The notes under the pieces: generated by a model
What the model saw: the letters and a program-made list of their open reading frames with translations, nothing else
Told to the model about the DNA's origin: nothing
Databases searched by the model: none
Assembly: GCF_900142565.1 (NCBI RefSeq)
Contig: NZ_FRBH01000009.1
Span: 109,227-173,226, forward strand
DNA from: Chishuiella changwenlii
GTDB taxonomy: Bacteria; Bacteroidota; Bacteroidia; Flavobacteriales; Weeksellaceae
Direction: 5' to 3'
DNA length: 64,000 nucleotides
Program-made: the position numbers and the translations under genes
Part shown: piece by piece, positions 16,244-24,679 of the stretch
Layout of the letters: every line of letters begins with the position of its first letter
Numbering within the stretch: the stretch's first letter is position 1

Positions 16244-17410
16244 ATGAAATTAACAACAGACTACTATGATATAGATGATTTATTATCGACTGAACACAAA
16301 TTAATCAGACAATCGGTTAGAGATTTTGTAGATAACGAAATAAAACCAGTTATTGATGATGCCGCGCAACACCATCATGATATTCCAGATTTAATGAAAA
16401 AATTAGGTTCTGTTGGTGCTTTAGGACCATATATTCCAGAAGAATATGGAGGTGCAGGATTAGATCAGATGTCTTATGGTCTAATTATGCAAGAATTAGA
16501 ACGTGGAGATTCGGCAGTTCGTTCTGCAGCATCTGTACAATCTTCTTTAGTTATGTATCCTATTTATACGTATGGTTCCGAAGAACAAAAACGTCAGTTT
16601 CTTCCGAAATTAGCTTCTGGAGATTTTATTGGAAGCTTTGGGTTAACAGAACCAAATCATGGTTCTAATCCAGGCGGAATGGAAACTAAATTAACGAAAG
16701 ATGGCGAAAATTACAGATTAAATGGAGCGAAAATGTGGATTACCAACTCTCCTATTTGTGACATTGCAGTTGTTTGGGCAAAAGATGAAGAAGGCAAAAT
16801 TAGAGGAATTATTGTAGAAAGAGATATGCAAGGTTTCTCTACACCAGAAACATTAAACAAATGGTCTTTAAGAGCTTCTAAAACGGGAGAATTTGTTTTT
16901 GATAATGTTCTAATAAAAGAAGAAAATATTTTACCACATGTAAATAGTTTAAGAGGTCCATTGTCTTGTTTAAATTCTGCTCGATATGGAATTTCTTGGG
17001 GTGTTATAGGAGCAGCAATAGATTGTTATGAATCTGCTCTTAATTACTCATTAGAACGAAATCAATTTGGGAAACCAATTGCTTCTTATCAATTACAACA
17101 AAAAAAATTAGCCGAATTTATAACAGAAATTACAAAAGCACAATTATTATGTTGGCGTTTAGGTACATTAAAAAATGAAAATAAAGCAACGCCAGAACAG
17201 ATTTCTATGGCTAAAAGAAATAATGTAAAAATGGCATTAGATATAGCAAGAGAATCTCGTCAAATAATTGGTGCTATGGGAATTGTTGGTGAATTTCCGA
17301 TGATGAGACATGCAGCTAATTTAGAGTCTGTTATAACTTACGAAGGAACACATGATGTACACTTATTAATTACTGGTGCAGATATTACCGGAATTAATGC
17401 GTTTGTGTAG
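16244..17410 (+). CDS. glutaryl-CoA dehydrogenase-like acyl-CoA dehydrogenase
   Basis: This 388-residue FAD acyl-CoA dehydrogenase has features of the glutaryl-CoA subgroup. SAASVQSSLVMYPI is present near residues 95-108, FGLTEPNHGSNPGGM binds FAD and substrate, MWITNSPICDIAVVWAK continues the middle domain, and TYEGTHDVH carries the catalytic base E367. The enzyme oxidatively decarboxylates glutaryl-CoA to crotonyl-CoA, the late step of lysine degradation. It diverges from the lysine-transaminase/dehydrogenase operon, suggesting shared control across the 143-bp intergenic region. The middle steps from aminoadipate to glutaryl-CoA are not encoded in this window. Confidence 0.87.
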   Translation: MKLTTDYYDIDDLLSTEHKLIRQSVRDFVDNEIKPVIDDAAQHHHDIPDLMKKLGSVGALGPYIPEEYGGAGLDQMSYGLIMQELERGDSAVRSAASVQSSLVMYPIYTYGSEEQKRQFLPKLASGDFIGSFGLTEPNHGSNPGGMETKLTKDGENYRLNGAKMWITNSPICDIAVVWAKDEEGKIRGIIVERDMQGFSTPETLNKWSLRASKTGEFVFDNVLIKEENILPHVNSLRGPLSCLNSARYGISWGVIGAAIDCYESALNYSLERNQFGKPIASYQLQQKKLAEFITEITKAQLLCWRLGTLKNENKATPEQISMAKRNNVKMALDIARESRQIIGAMGIVGEFPMMRHAANLESVITYEGTHDVHLLITGADITGINAFV

Positions 17411-17443
17411 CATTATTATTCTTAAATCAGATATTTTTTTCAT

Positions 17444-17472
17444 AGGTTTACAATTTATTTGTAAACCTTTTT
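17444..17472 (+). terminator. terminator after glutaryl-CoA dehydrogenase
   Basis: A 10-bp perfect stem AGGTTTACAA / TTGTAAACCT with loop TTTAT runs into T residues. It ends only 13 nt before the PNGase F start. Confidence 0.8.
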
Positions 17473-17485
17473 ACATTTAGCTAAA

Positions 17486-19162
17486 ATGAATTTAAAATCA
17501 ATTATCTTTTTTGTTTTCTGTTTTATAAGTGCTCAAAATTATGCACAAGAAACTTATATTATTACGTATGAAAAATTTTCTAATGATAAAAAAGTTGAAG
17601 AAAGCAATCCAATACAAGTAATAAGTAACAATAAAGAAACAATTATTGGGACACAGAATAGTTTTACTGATGATAGACAATTCCCAAATGAAATGTTTTA
17701 TTTTAGTAAAGATAAATCGCCTATCATTTCATCTATAACACAGTTTGACTCTATAAAATCTATTGTTAGCAACGATTCTATTTCTTTTAACAAAGCTGTT
17801 TTTACAATTACAAGAGAAACAAAGAGAATTTTAGGTTTAAGATGTAAAAAAGCAACTACAATTATTAACTCAAATTCTATTGATTTATGGTTTGTAGATA
17901 ATTTAAATATTAATGCTGCACCAACAACTTTAGGGCTTAATTTAGGTTTCGTGCTAGAAATGACACGCAATAATAATTACACCTTAAGAGCATCTAGAAT
18001 AGAACGTCATAGAGAGGTAGAACCTAGTTTATTTGTAGAAAAAGAATTAGAGCAAGAGCCTTTAGACTTGTTGACTTATAAAGATATTATTTGGAAAAAT
18101 AAATTTGTAAATATTCCTTTACTAGATAATCAACAAATTAACTTTACAAATTATGTAAATTCAACAGATTCACTTTATCGTTTTGCGAATGGAACAGTTG
18201 TCGTAAAGAGAGTAAAGATTCCTAAAATCAATCAAAAAAGTCAGATATTCTTAAATGTAACTCAAATGTCTAATGGAGATGCTTATGATAGAACTGGATC
18301 AGTTTTTCTAATTCCAATGCATTCTGAAATTACATTTATGAATGGTTTACAAAAAGGAATTAATGAATTACCAATTTACACAAATGGTAATAACAAAAAA
18401 TACCAAGGCTATTTCTTAACAGAAAACTATTCACCTACTGTAGAATTAATGCGCTTTTTTACATCATTCGGTATCAATAAATTTAATCATATTCAGCTGA
18501 AAGATCAAACATGGCAAACCCAATCAAATTATAGACAAGAAATTTCTGAATTTCAAGGTGTTTTGTCGGATCAAGAAGTTTTAATAGGTTTTTATATCGG
18601 AAATTATGATCAAGGCGGGCATCTTATTTCTGCTAATTTAACTATTCATCCATCTGGAGAAAATACAATTCCTAACCAAAAAGTTCTTCCACTTTTTAAT
18701 ACAGTAAATGTAATGGAGATGGCTGGACAAGAATATTCATCTTTATTTAATGACCCTAATGGTTTACGAGTAGAATTCACATTAAAAGAAGATATGAATA
18801 ATGCTAAATTACGTTTTATAACAACTGGACATGGTGGCTGGGAAAATGGAGATGAGTTTGTTCCAAAAGAAAATACTATATTTGTAGATAATCAAAAAGT
18901 TTTTAGTACAATTCCTTGGCGACAAGATTGTGGTTCTTTTAGAAGCTACAATCCGGCTTCTGGAAATTTCAACAACGGCTTATCTTCTTCAGATTATAGT
19001 CGTTCTAATTGGTGTCCTGGGACACTTACCTCTCCTTTCTTTGTTAATTTAGGAGATTTAAAAGCTGGTAAACACAGCGTGCAAGTTAAAATACCGCAAG
19101 GAAAACCAGAAGGAACTAGTTTTAGTTATTGGAACGTTTCTGGTGTTCTTTTAGGAGAATAA
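17486..19162 (+). CDS. secreted peptide-N-glycosidase F with extra N-terminal domain
   Basis: PNGase F cleaves N-linked glycans from asparagine. A signal peptide (MNLKSIIFFVFCFISAQNYA) starts this 558-residue protein, which exceeds the roughly 350-residue classical enzyme. Residues about 25-175 resemble the GLPGLI-like fold, with KRILGLRCKKAT and IDLWFVDNLN. The PNGase core follows, with HIQLKDQTWQTQSNYRQEIS in the first jelly-roll domain and, in the second, GHGGWENGDEFVPKEN, PWRQDCGSFRSYNPASGNF and SYWNVSGVLLGE. Elizabethkingia PNGase F-II has an additional N-terminal bowl-like domain, and this gene seems to be of that type. It probably acts in the periplasm or outside the cell on host or dietary glycoproteins. 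The start lies just after a terminator, so it must have its own promoter. Confidence 0.85.
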   Translation: MNLKSIIFFVFCFISAQNYAQETYIITYEKFSNDKKVEESNPIQVISNNKETIIGTQNSFTDDRQFPNEMFYFSKDKSPIISSITQFDSIKSIVSNDSISFNKAVFTITRETKRILGLRCKKATTIINSNSIDLWFVDNLNINAAPTTLGLNLGFVLEMTRNNNYTLRASRIERHREVEPSLFVEKELEQEPLDLLTYKDIIWKNKFVNIPLLDNQQINFTNYVNSTDSLYRFANGTVVVKRVKIPKINQKSQIFLNVTQMSNGDAYDRTGSVFLIPMHSEITFMNGLQKGINELPIYTNGNNKKYQGYFLTENYSPTVELMRFFTSFGINKFNHIQLKDQTWQTQSNYRQEISEFQGVLSDQEVLIGFYIGNYDQGGHLISANLTIHPSGENTIPNQKVLPLFNTVNVMEMAGQEYSSLFNDPNGLRVEFTLKEDMNNAKLRFITTGHGGWENGDEFVPKENTIFVDNQKVFSTIPWRQDCGSFRSYNPASGNFNNGLSSSDYSRSNWCPGTLTSPFFVNLGDLKAGKHSVQVKIPQGKPEGTSFSYWNVSGVLLGE

Positions 19163-19224
19163 TTTTAATATAAATTTATAATTCGAAAATCAACTTTTCA
19201 GTTAAAATATCAAATAGAAATTTG

Positions 19225-19232
19225 TAATTTTG
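19225..19232 (+). promoter_or_regulatory. putative -7 box of the DUF4290-murA operon
   Basis: TAATTTTG matches TAnnTTTG, 24 nt before the first ATG. The -33 element is unclear. Confidence 0.4.
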
Positions 19233-19256
19233 TCAACATACACAGTATAAAATTTA

Positions 19257-19985
19257 ATGGAATACAATACACTTCGTACACAATTAATTATTCCAGAATA
19301 TGGTCGTCATATTCAAGAAATGGTAGATTATTGTAAAACAATCACAGACGAGACAGAACGTAACGGCTTTGCGGAAATTATAATAGAAGTAATGGGTGAA
19401 TTAAATCCTCATTTACGTGATGTTCCAGATTTTCAACATAAACTTTGGGATCAACTCTTCATTATGGCAGAATTTGATCTGGATGTAAGATCTCCATATC
19501 CTATTCCAACTAAAAAAGATACTGTAAATAGTAAACCCAATAAAGTAAACTATCCACAAAGTATTTATAAATATAGATACTATGGACACAACATTAGAAA
19601 AATGATTGATGTTGCAATTACTTGGGAAGAAGGTGAAAAAAGAGAAGGATTATTTTTTGCAATTGCAAATCATATGAAAAAATGTTACCTACTTTGGAAT
19701 AAAGATACAGTTGAGGATCAAGTAATTTTTGATCATTTATACGACTTATCTGATGGTAAAATTGATTTACGACAAGTTAACGATCAATTGGTTTCTTCTG
19801 ATAAAATGAATAATAACAATTCTAATCATCAGAGTAATACAAATAGAAACAACCAAAATCATCGTAATAACAACAACAATAATAATCGAAACAATAACCA
19901 AAATTCGAACAACAGAAATAACAACAATCGAAATAATAATCAAAACAATAATCGTAACCAAAACGTTCGCAATAACAAAGGTTAA
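19257..19985 (+). CDS. DUF4290 family protein with Asn/Arg-rich tail
   Basis: This is a 242-residue cytosolic protein. Residues 1-180 match the DUF4290 pattern known in Bacteroidota (MEYNTLRTQLIIPEYGRHIQ; YKYRYYGHNIRKMIDVAI). From about residue 183 to the end the sequence is low-complexity Asn with interspersed Arg and Gln (for example NNNRNNNQNNNRNQNVRN), likely disordered and possibly nucleic-acid binding. The function of DUF4290 is unknown. murA starts 24 nt downstream, a pairing suggesting a link to cell-wall synthesis or its control. The tail is encoded by AAC/AAT runs prone to length change. Confidence 0.85.
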   Translation: MEYNTLRTQLIIPEYGRHIQEMVDYCKTITDETERNGFAEIIIEVMGELNPHLRDVPDFQHKLWDQLFIMAEFDLDVRSPYPIPTKKDTVNSKPNKVNYPQSIYKYRYYGHNIRKMIDVAITWEEGEKREGLFFAIANHMKKCYLLWNKDTVEDQVIFDHLYDLSDGKIDLRQVNDQLVSSDKMNNNNSNHQSNTNRNNQNHRNNNNNNNRNNNQNSNNRNNNNRNNNQNNNRNQNVRNNKG

Positions 19986-20009
19986 ATCAAAACTATTTAA
20001 TACAAAAAA

Positions 20010-21320
20010 ATGGCTACATTTCAAATAAAGGGAGGGAAACCTTTAAAAGGAGAGATTACTCCACAAGGTGCTAAAAATGAGGTGCTACAAATTTTATGTG
20101 CTGTCTTACTAACCAACGAACAAGTACGTGTAAAAAATATTCCAGATATCCGTGATGTTAATCGCTTAATAGAAATTTTAGGAGATTTAGGTGTAAAAAC
20201 ACAAAAAAACGGAAAAGGAGATTTTACTTTTCAGGCAGACGAATTACGATTAGATTATTTAAAAGGAAAACAATTTAGAAAAGATGGAGCTGCTTTACGT
20301 GGATCTATCATGTTAATGGGGCCATTATTAGCTCGTTTTGGAGAAGCATTTATGCCAAAACCAGGAGGAGACAAAATTGGACGTCGTCGTTTAGACACGC
20401 ACTTCGAAGGTTTTTTTGCTCTAGGTGCTAAATACCGTTTTAATCCAGATGAAGATTTTTACGGTGTAGAAGTTGGTGAAGAAGGATTAACAGGTTCTTA
20501 TATGTTATTAGAAGAAGCTTCTGTAACTGGAACTGCTAACATTATTATGGCTGCTGTTTTAGCTAAAGGAACAACAACTATTTATAATGCAGCTTGTGAA
20601 CCTTACATTCAACAATTATGTAAAATGTTGAATCGTATGGGAGCAAAAATTTCTGGTATTTCATCTAATCTTTTAACAATAGAAGGTGTTGAAGAATTAG
20701 GAGGAACAGAGCATACTTGTTTACCAGATATGATTGAAATTGGTTCTTGGATTGGTTTAGCAGCAATGACTAAATCAGAATTAACGATTAAAAACGTATC
20801 ATGGGAAAACTTAGGTGTTATTCCAGATGTATTTAGAAAATTAGGAATTAAATTAGAAAAAGTAAATGATGACATTTATATTCCTGCTCAAGAGAATTAC
20901 GAAATTGAGCGTTTTATAGATGGATCTATCTTAACTATTTCTGACTCTCCTTGGCCAGGATTTACACCAGATTTATTATCAATTATATTAGTTATTGCAA
21001 CGCAAGCAAAAGGAAGTGTATTAATTCACCAAAAAATGTTTGAATCTCGTTTATTCTTCGTAGATAAATTAATTGAGATGGGTGCACAAATTATTTTATG
21101 TGATCCACATAGAGCAACAGTTATTGGTCTTAATCATGATACACCATTAAAAGGAGCAGAATTAACATCTCCTGATATCCGTGCCGGTATGTCATTATTA
21201 ATTGCTGCACTTTCTGCAAAAGGAAAAACAATTATTCATAATATCGATCAAATTGATCGTGGTTACGAAGATATTGACACTCGTTTACGTGCTATAGGAG
21301 CTGATATAATCAGAGCATAA
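20010..21320 (+). CDS. murA: UDP-N-acetylglucosamine 1-carboxyvinyltransferase
   Basis: MurA transfers enolpyruvate from PEP to UDP-GlcNAc, the first committed step of peptidoglycan synthesis. The 436-residue protein has the EPSP-synthase-like double domain and GAKNEVLQ (K22) at the substrate site. The loop KPGGDKIGRRRLDTHFEGF carries Asp121 where most MurA enzymes have the catalytic cysteine that fosfomycin alkylates. Asp at this place is known to give intrinsic fosfomycin insensitivity in other bacteria. The gene lies within a probable operon, 24 nt after DUF4290 and 10 nt before a DedA gene. Confidence 0.97.
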   Translation: MATFQIKGGKPLKGEITPQGAKNEVLQILCAVLLTNEQVRVKNIPDIRDVNRLIEILGDLGVKTQKNGKGDFTFQADELRLDYLKGKQFRKDGAALRGSIMLMGPLLARFGEAFMPKPGGDKIGRRRLDTHFEGFFALGAKYRFNPDEDFYGVEVGEEGLTGSYMLLEEASVTGTANIIMAAVLAKGTTTIYNAACEPYIQQLCKMLNRMGAKISGISSNLLTIEGVEELGGTEHTCLPDMIEIGSWIGLAAMTKSELTIKNVSWENLGVIPDVFRKLGIKLEKVNDDIYIPAQENYEIERFIDGSILTISDSPWPGFTPDLLSIILVIATQAKGSVLIHQKMFESRLFFVDKLIEMGAQIILCDPHRATVIGLNHDTPLKGAELTSPDIRAGMSLLIAALSAKGKTIIHNIDQIDRGYEDIDTRLRAIGADIIRA

Positions 21321-21330
21321 AACATAAACA

Positions 21331-22005
21331 ATGCAAACAATAATTGACTTTATTACCAATTTTGTACAACGACCAGATAAGGTTTTAATGGACATTATCA
21401 ATAACTATGGTTATTGGATATATGTAATCTTATTTCTTATCATTTTTGCTGAAACAGGTTTAATTGTAATGTCATTTATAATGCCTTTTTTACCTGGTGA
21501 TGCTTTAATATTTGCTGTAGGAATGATTGCTGCTAATGATGAACAGAATCATTTACATATAGAATATATTATTCCATTATTAATGGTTGCTGCAATTTTA
21601 GGAGATAATGTTAATTATTTTATCGGAAGAAGATTTGGTGGTTGGGTTCTTGGACGCAAAGACTCTTTTTTTCTTAAAAAAAGTCATGTAGAAAAAGCGA
21701 CTGTTTTCTTTAATGAAAATGGAAAAAAAGCAATTATTATTGCTCGTTTTATGCCAGTTGTAAGAACAATTATTCCATTTATATGTGGTGTTACCAATCT
21801 AGATTATAAAACGTTTATAACGTATAGTTTTATTGGTGCAGTACTTTGGGTTGGTGTAATCTCGTTATTAGGACACACATTAGGTCAGTTTGATATTGTA
21901 AAACATAACTTAGAGAAGTTTATATTCGGAATTATTATCGTGGCAAATTCGCCTTTAATTTTCCGATTGATAAAAGCTCAGTTTAATAAAAATAAAGAAG
22001 AATGA
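21331..22005 (+). CDS. DedA family membrane protein
   Basis: This 224-residue integral membrane protein of the DedA/SNARE-associated family includes FAETGLIVMSFIMPFLPGDA near the N-terminus, GDNVNYFIGRRFG, and the conserved ARFMPVVRTIIPFICGV re-entrant segment. Several hydrophobic helices follow, to about residue 215. DedA relatives flip undecaprenyl phosphate or phospholipids (established for some members), which fits its place between murA and aroE. Its last four bases overlap the aroE start (ATGA), implying translational coupling. Confidence 0.88.
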   Translation: MQTIIDFITNFVQRPDKVLMDIINNYGYWIYVILFLIIFAETGLIVMSFIMPFLPGDALIFAVGMIAANDEQNHLHIEYIIPLLMVAAILGDNVNYFIGRRFGGWVLGRKDSFFLKKSHVEKATVFFNENGKKAIIIARFMPVVRTIIPFICGVTNLDYKTFITYSFIGAVLWVGVISLLGHTLGQFDIVKHNLEKFIFGIIIVANSPLIFRLIKAQFNKNKEE

Positions 22006-22736
22006 GACAATTTGGATTAATAGGACGAAACATCGCCTACTCTTTTTCAAAGACTTATTTTGCTGAAAAATTTAAAAATGAAAACATTGTAGACGCTGTC
22101 TACAATGTTTTTGATTTAAATACAATTAGTGAAGTAGAAAATGTATTTAAGAAAGAAGGTTTAGTAGGTTTTAATGTTACCATTCCTTACAAACAAGAAA
22201 TAATACCTTTTTTAGATGAACTATCTCCAGAAGCTGAAAAAATTGGAGCTGTAAATACTGTTTTAATAAAAGATGGAAAAAAAATAGGCTATAATACAGA
22301 TTCTCATGGTTTTCATCATTCTATCTTACCACTTTTAGAAGAGCACCACAAAAAAGCTTTAGTTTTAGGAAATGGAGGTGCTGCAAAAGCCGTTTTTTAT
22401 ATTTTAGATAAATTAAACATCGAATATAAAATTGTTTCTAGAAATTTTTTAGAAAATCATTTTACTTACAATGATATTAACGAAAGTGTAATCAAAGATT
22501 ATCAAATCATTATCAATTGTTCACCTGTTGGGACTTTTCCTAATGTAGAAAATGCTCCGCTTCTTCCCTATCAGTCTATAGACAAAACACATTTGTTGTA
22601 CGATTTAATCTACAATCCACCTGTAACTAAATTCTTAGAAAACGGAGATAACAACAGTGCTAAAACTAAAAATGGACACGAAATGTTAGTTCTCCAAGCA
22701 GAAAAAGCATGGGAGATATGGAATAAAGTAGACTAA
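22002..22736 (+). CDS. aroE: shikimate dehydrogenase
   Basis: This 244-residue NADPH-dependent enzyme reduces 3-dehydroshikimate to shikimate in aromatic amino-acid synthesis. GLIGRNIAYSFSKTYF includes the shikimate-binding serines, NVTIPYK carries the catalytic lysine, GAVNTV and NTDSHGF complete the active site, and VLGNGGAAKAVFYIL is the nucleotide-binding glycine motif (GNGGA). It overlaps the DedA gene by 4 nt and is followed after 57 nt by a DUF349 gene. Confidence 0.93.
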   Translation: MRQFGLIGRNIAYSFSKTYFAEKFKNENIVDAVYNVFDLNTISEVENVFKKEGLVGFNVTIPYKQEIIPFLDELSPEAEKIGAVNTVLIKDGKKIGYNTDSHGFHHSILPLLEEHHKKALVLGNGGAAKAVFYILDKLNIEYKIVSRNFLENHFTYNDINESVIKDYQIIINCSPVGTFPNVENAPLLPYQSIDKTHLLYDLIYNPPVTKFLENGDNNSAKTKNGHEMLVLQAEKAWEIWNKVD

Positions 22737-22793
22737 ATCTCTTGATTTTCTTCTTTTGTTTTAGTAGATTTGAGAAACAAAACATATTTCCTT

Positions 22794-24656
22794 ATGAATA
22801 CTGAAATGGATAACCTGCATAATGCAGACGGAGAAAATAATTCTAATGAATCTACTAAAAACGATTTAAACACAGAATCGTACAAAACAAATGAGTCGAA
22901 TAATCAAGAAGAAAGTAATGAAATTACACTGAAAGATTATGATACTTTTAGTTTTGATGTTTTGATTGATGAAGCTAAAAATTTATTAAGTAAGCATGAT
23001 GTTCAGGATATTCGCGAACATTTTAATCAGATTAGAGATGCTTTCAAAAATAAATTAGAAAAAGAAGAAGCTGAAAAGAAAAAAGCATTTTTAGAAGACG
23101 GAGGTAACGAAATAGATTTTAGATATGAAACTTCATATCGTGAAAAATTTAACGTAGTTTACAATGATTACAAAAATCAACTTTCTATTCATCATAAACA
23201 AAATGAAAAGAAAGAAGATGAAAATCTTGCAGAACGTTTAGCTATTATTGATGAATTAAAATCATTGTACCAAGAACAAAATGATTCTAGTTCTTCTATG
23301 TTTAAGAAATTTCGTGAATTAAAAACGAGATGGCATAACGCAGGAAGAATTCCAGCTAAAAATGCAGAAAATATCTTCAAAAATTATTTTTTCCATTTAG
23401 ACAATTTCTATACTTATTTGGATATGAACAAAGAATTACAAACGCTTGATTATGCACATAATCTAGAAGTTCGTTATTCTATCATAAAACGTGCAGAAGA
23501 GCTTATAAATGAACCAAACGTACAAAAAGCTCTTAATGAACTGCAATACTTACACCGTTTATGGAAAGAAGAAGCTGTACCAGTACAAGAGGATTTACGA
23601 GAACCTACGTGGTTACACTTTAAAGAATTAACAAATAAGATTCACGACAGAAAAGGTGAATTAAACGAAAAAATAAAACAAGAACAAAAAGATAATCTTG
23701 AAAAGAAAAACGAGATTATTTCTAAAATAAAATCAATTAACGAAAGTGTTGCAAATAAATCGCATAGCGAATGGCAAAAAGCAATTACTGAAATTAATAC
23801 TTTACGTGAAAGCTTTATTGGATTAGGAAGAGTTCCGAAAGATAAAAATGCAGAAACTTGGGATGCTTTTAAGAAGGAAACAAGAGAATTTAATCATATT
23901 AAAAATGATTTCTATAAAAGCTTAAAATCTGATCAGCAAATTAATCTTGAAAAGAAAACGGCTTTGTTAGAAATCGCTAAACAACATGCTGAAAGTACAG
24001 ATTGGAATAATTCCGTTGCTGTAATTAAGAAAATTCAGAATGATTGGAAAAATATAGGTCATGTACCAAGAAAAAATTCTGACAAAATTTGGAAAGAATT
24101 CAAAGAAACATGTAATAAATTCTTCGACCGATACAAGAAACGTCACGAACAAGACAACGAAAAATTAGAACAAAACTTTGAGCAAAAAACAAGTTTCTTA
24201 GACAAATTTAAAGCTGCACAAATCTCTGAGGATAAAGACCAAGCATTAAAAGAACTTCAGAGTTTTAAAAGCGAATGGAATACATTAGGAAAAGTTCCTT
24301 CGGACAAATTAGCTATTAACCAAGAATTTAATAGTTTATATAATTCTAAAATTTCTGATTTAAATTTATCTAAAGCTGAGCTAAATGACTATGAGTTACA
24401 GTCGCTAGTAAACAAAGTGAAAGCTAATGGAAACAGTAGCATGCTAGATGATGAAATTAGAAAAACGCGTAAGAATATTGAAGAATTAGAAAAAGACATT
24501 AATCAATTAGATAATAATGTTAATTTCTTTTCTAACGCCAATAAAGACAGTCCACTTTTAAGAGATGTTTTTAAACAAATTGATGAAAAACGTAAGAAAC
24601 TTACAGAAGAAGAAATCAAATTAAAAACATTATTCAACATTGATTTAAATGATTGA
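22794..24656 (+). CDS. DUF349 repeat protein, coiled-coil
   Basis: This 620-residue, highly charged (Lys/Glu-rich) protein has five successive DUF349 repeats from about residue 150 to 520. Each holds a Trp-x-x-x-Gly-x-(I/V)-Pro pattern such as WHNAGRIPAKN, LGRVPKDKNAETW, WKNIGHVPRKN and WNTLGKVPSDK. The first 55 residues are Asn/Glu-rich and probably disordered; the last 80 form a predicted coiled coil (RKTRKNIEELEKDINQLDNN). The ATG at 22794 is preferred to a TTG at 22770. The role is unknown. It sits between aroE and ribD in a likely operon. Confidence 0.88.
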   Translation: MNTEMDNLHNADGENNSNESTKNDLNTESYKTNESNNQEESNEITLKDYDTFSFDVLIDEAKNLLSKHDVQDIREHFNQIRDAFKNKLEKEEAEKKKAFLEDGGNEIDFRYETSYREKFNVVYNDYKNQLSIHHKQNEKKEDENLAERLAIIDELKSLYQEQNDSSSSMFKKFRELKTRWHNAGRIPAKNAENIFKNYFFHLDNFYTYLDMNKELQTLDYAHNLEVRYSIIKRAEELINEPNVQKALNELQYLHRLWKEEAVPVQEDLREPTWLHFKELTNKIHDRKGELNEKIKQEQKDNLEKKNEIISKIKSINESVANKSHSEWQKAITEINTLRESFIGLGRVPKDKNAETWDAFKKETREFNHIKNDFYKSLKSDQQINLEKKTALLEIAKQHAESTDWNNSVAVIKKIQNDWKNIGHVPRKNSDKIWKEFKETCNKFFDRYKKRHEQDNEKLEQNFEQKTSFLDKFKAAQISEDKDQALKELQSFKSEWNTLGKVPSDKLAINQEFNSLYNSKISDLNLSKAELNDYELQSLVNKVKANGNSSMLDDEIRKTRKNIEELEKDINQLDNNVNFFSNANKDSPLLRDVFKQIDEKRKKLTEEEIKLKTLFNIDLND

Positions 24657-24679
24657 TAAATTTAATCATACATTTTAAA

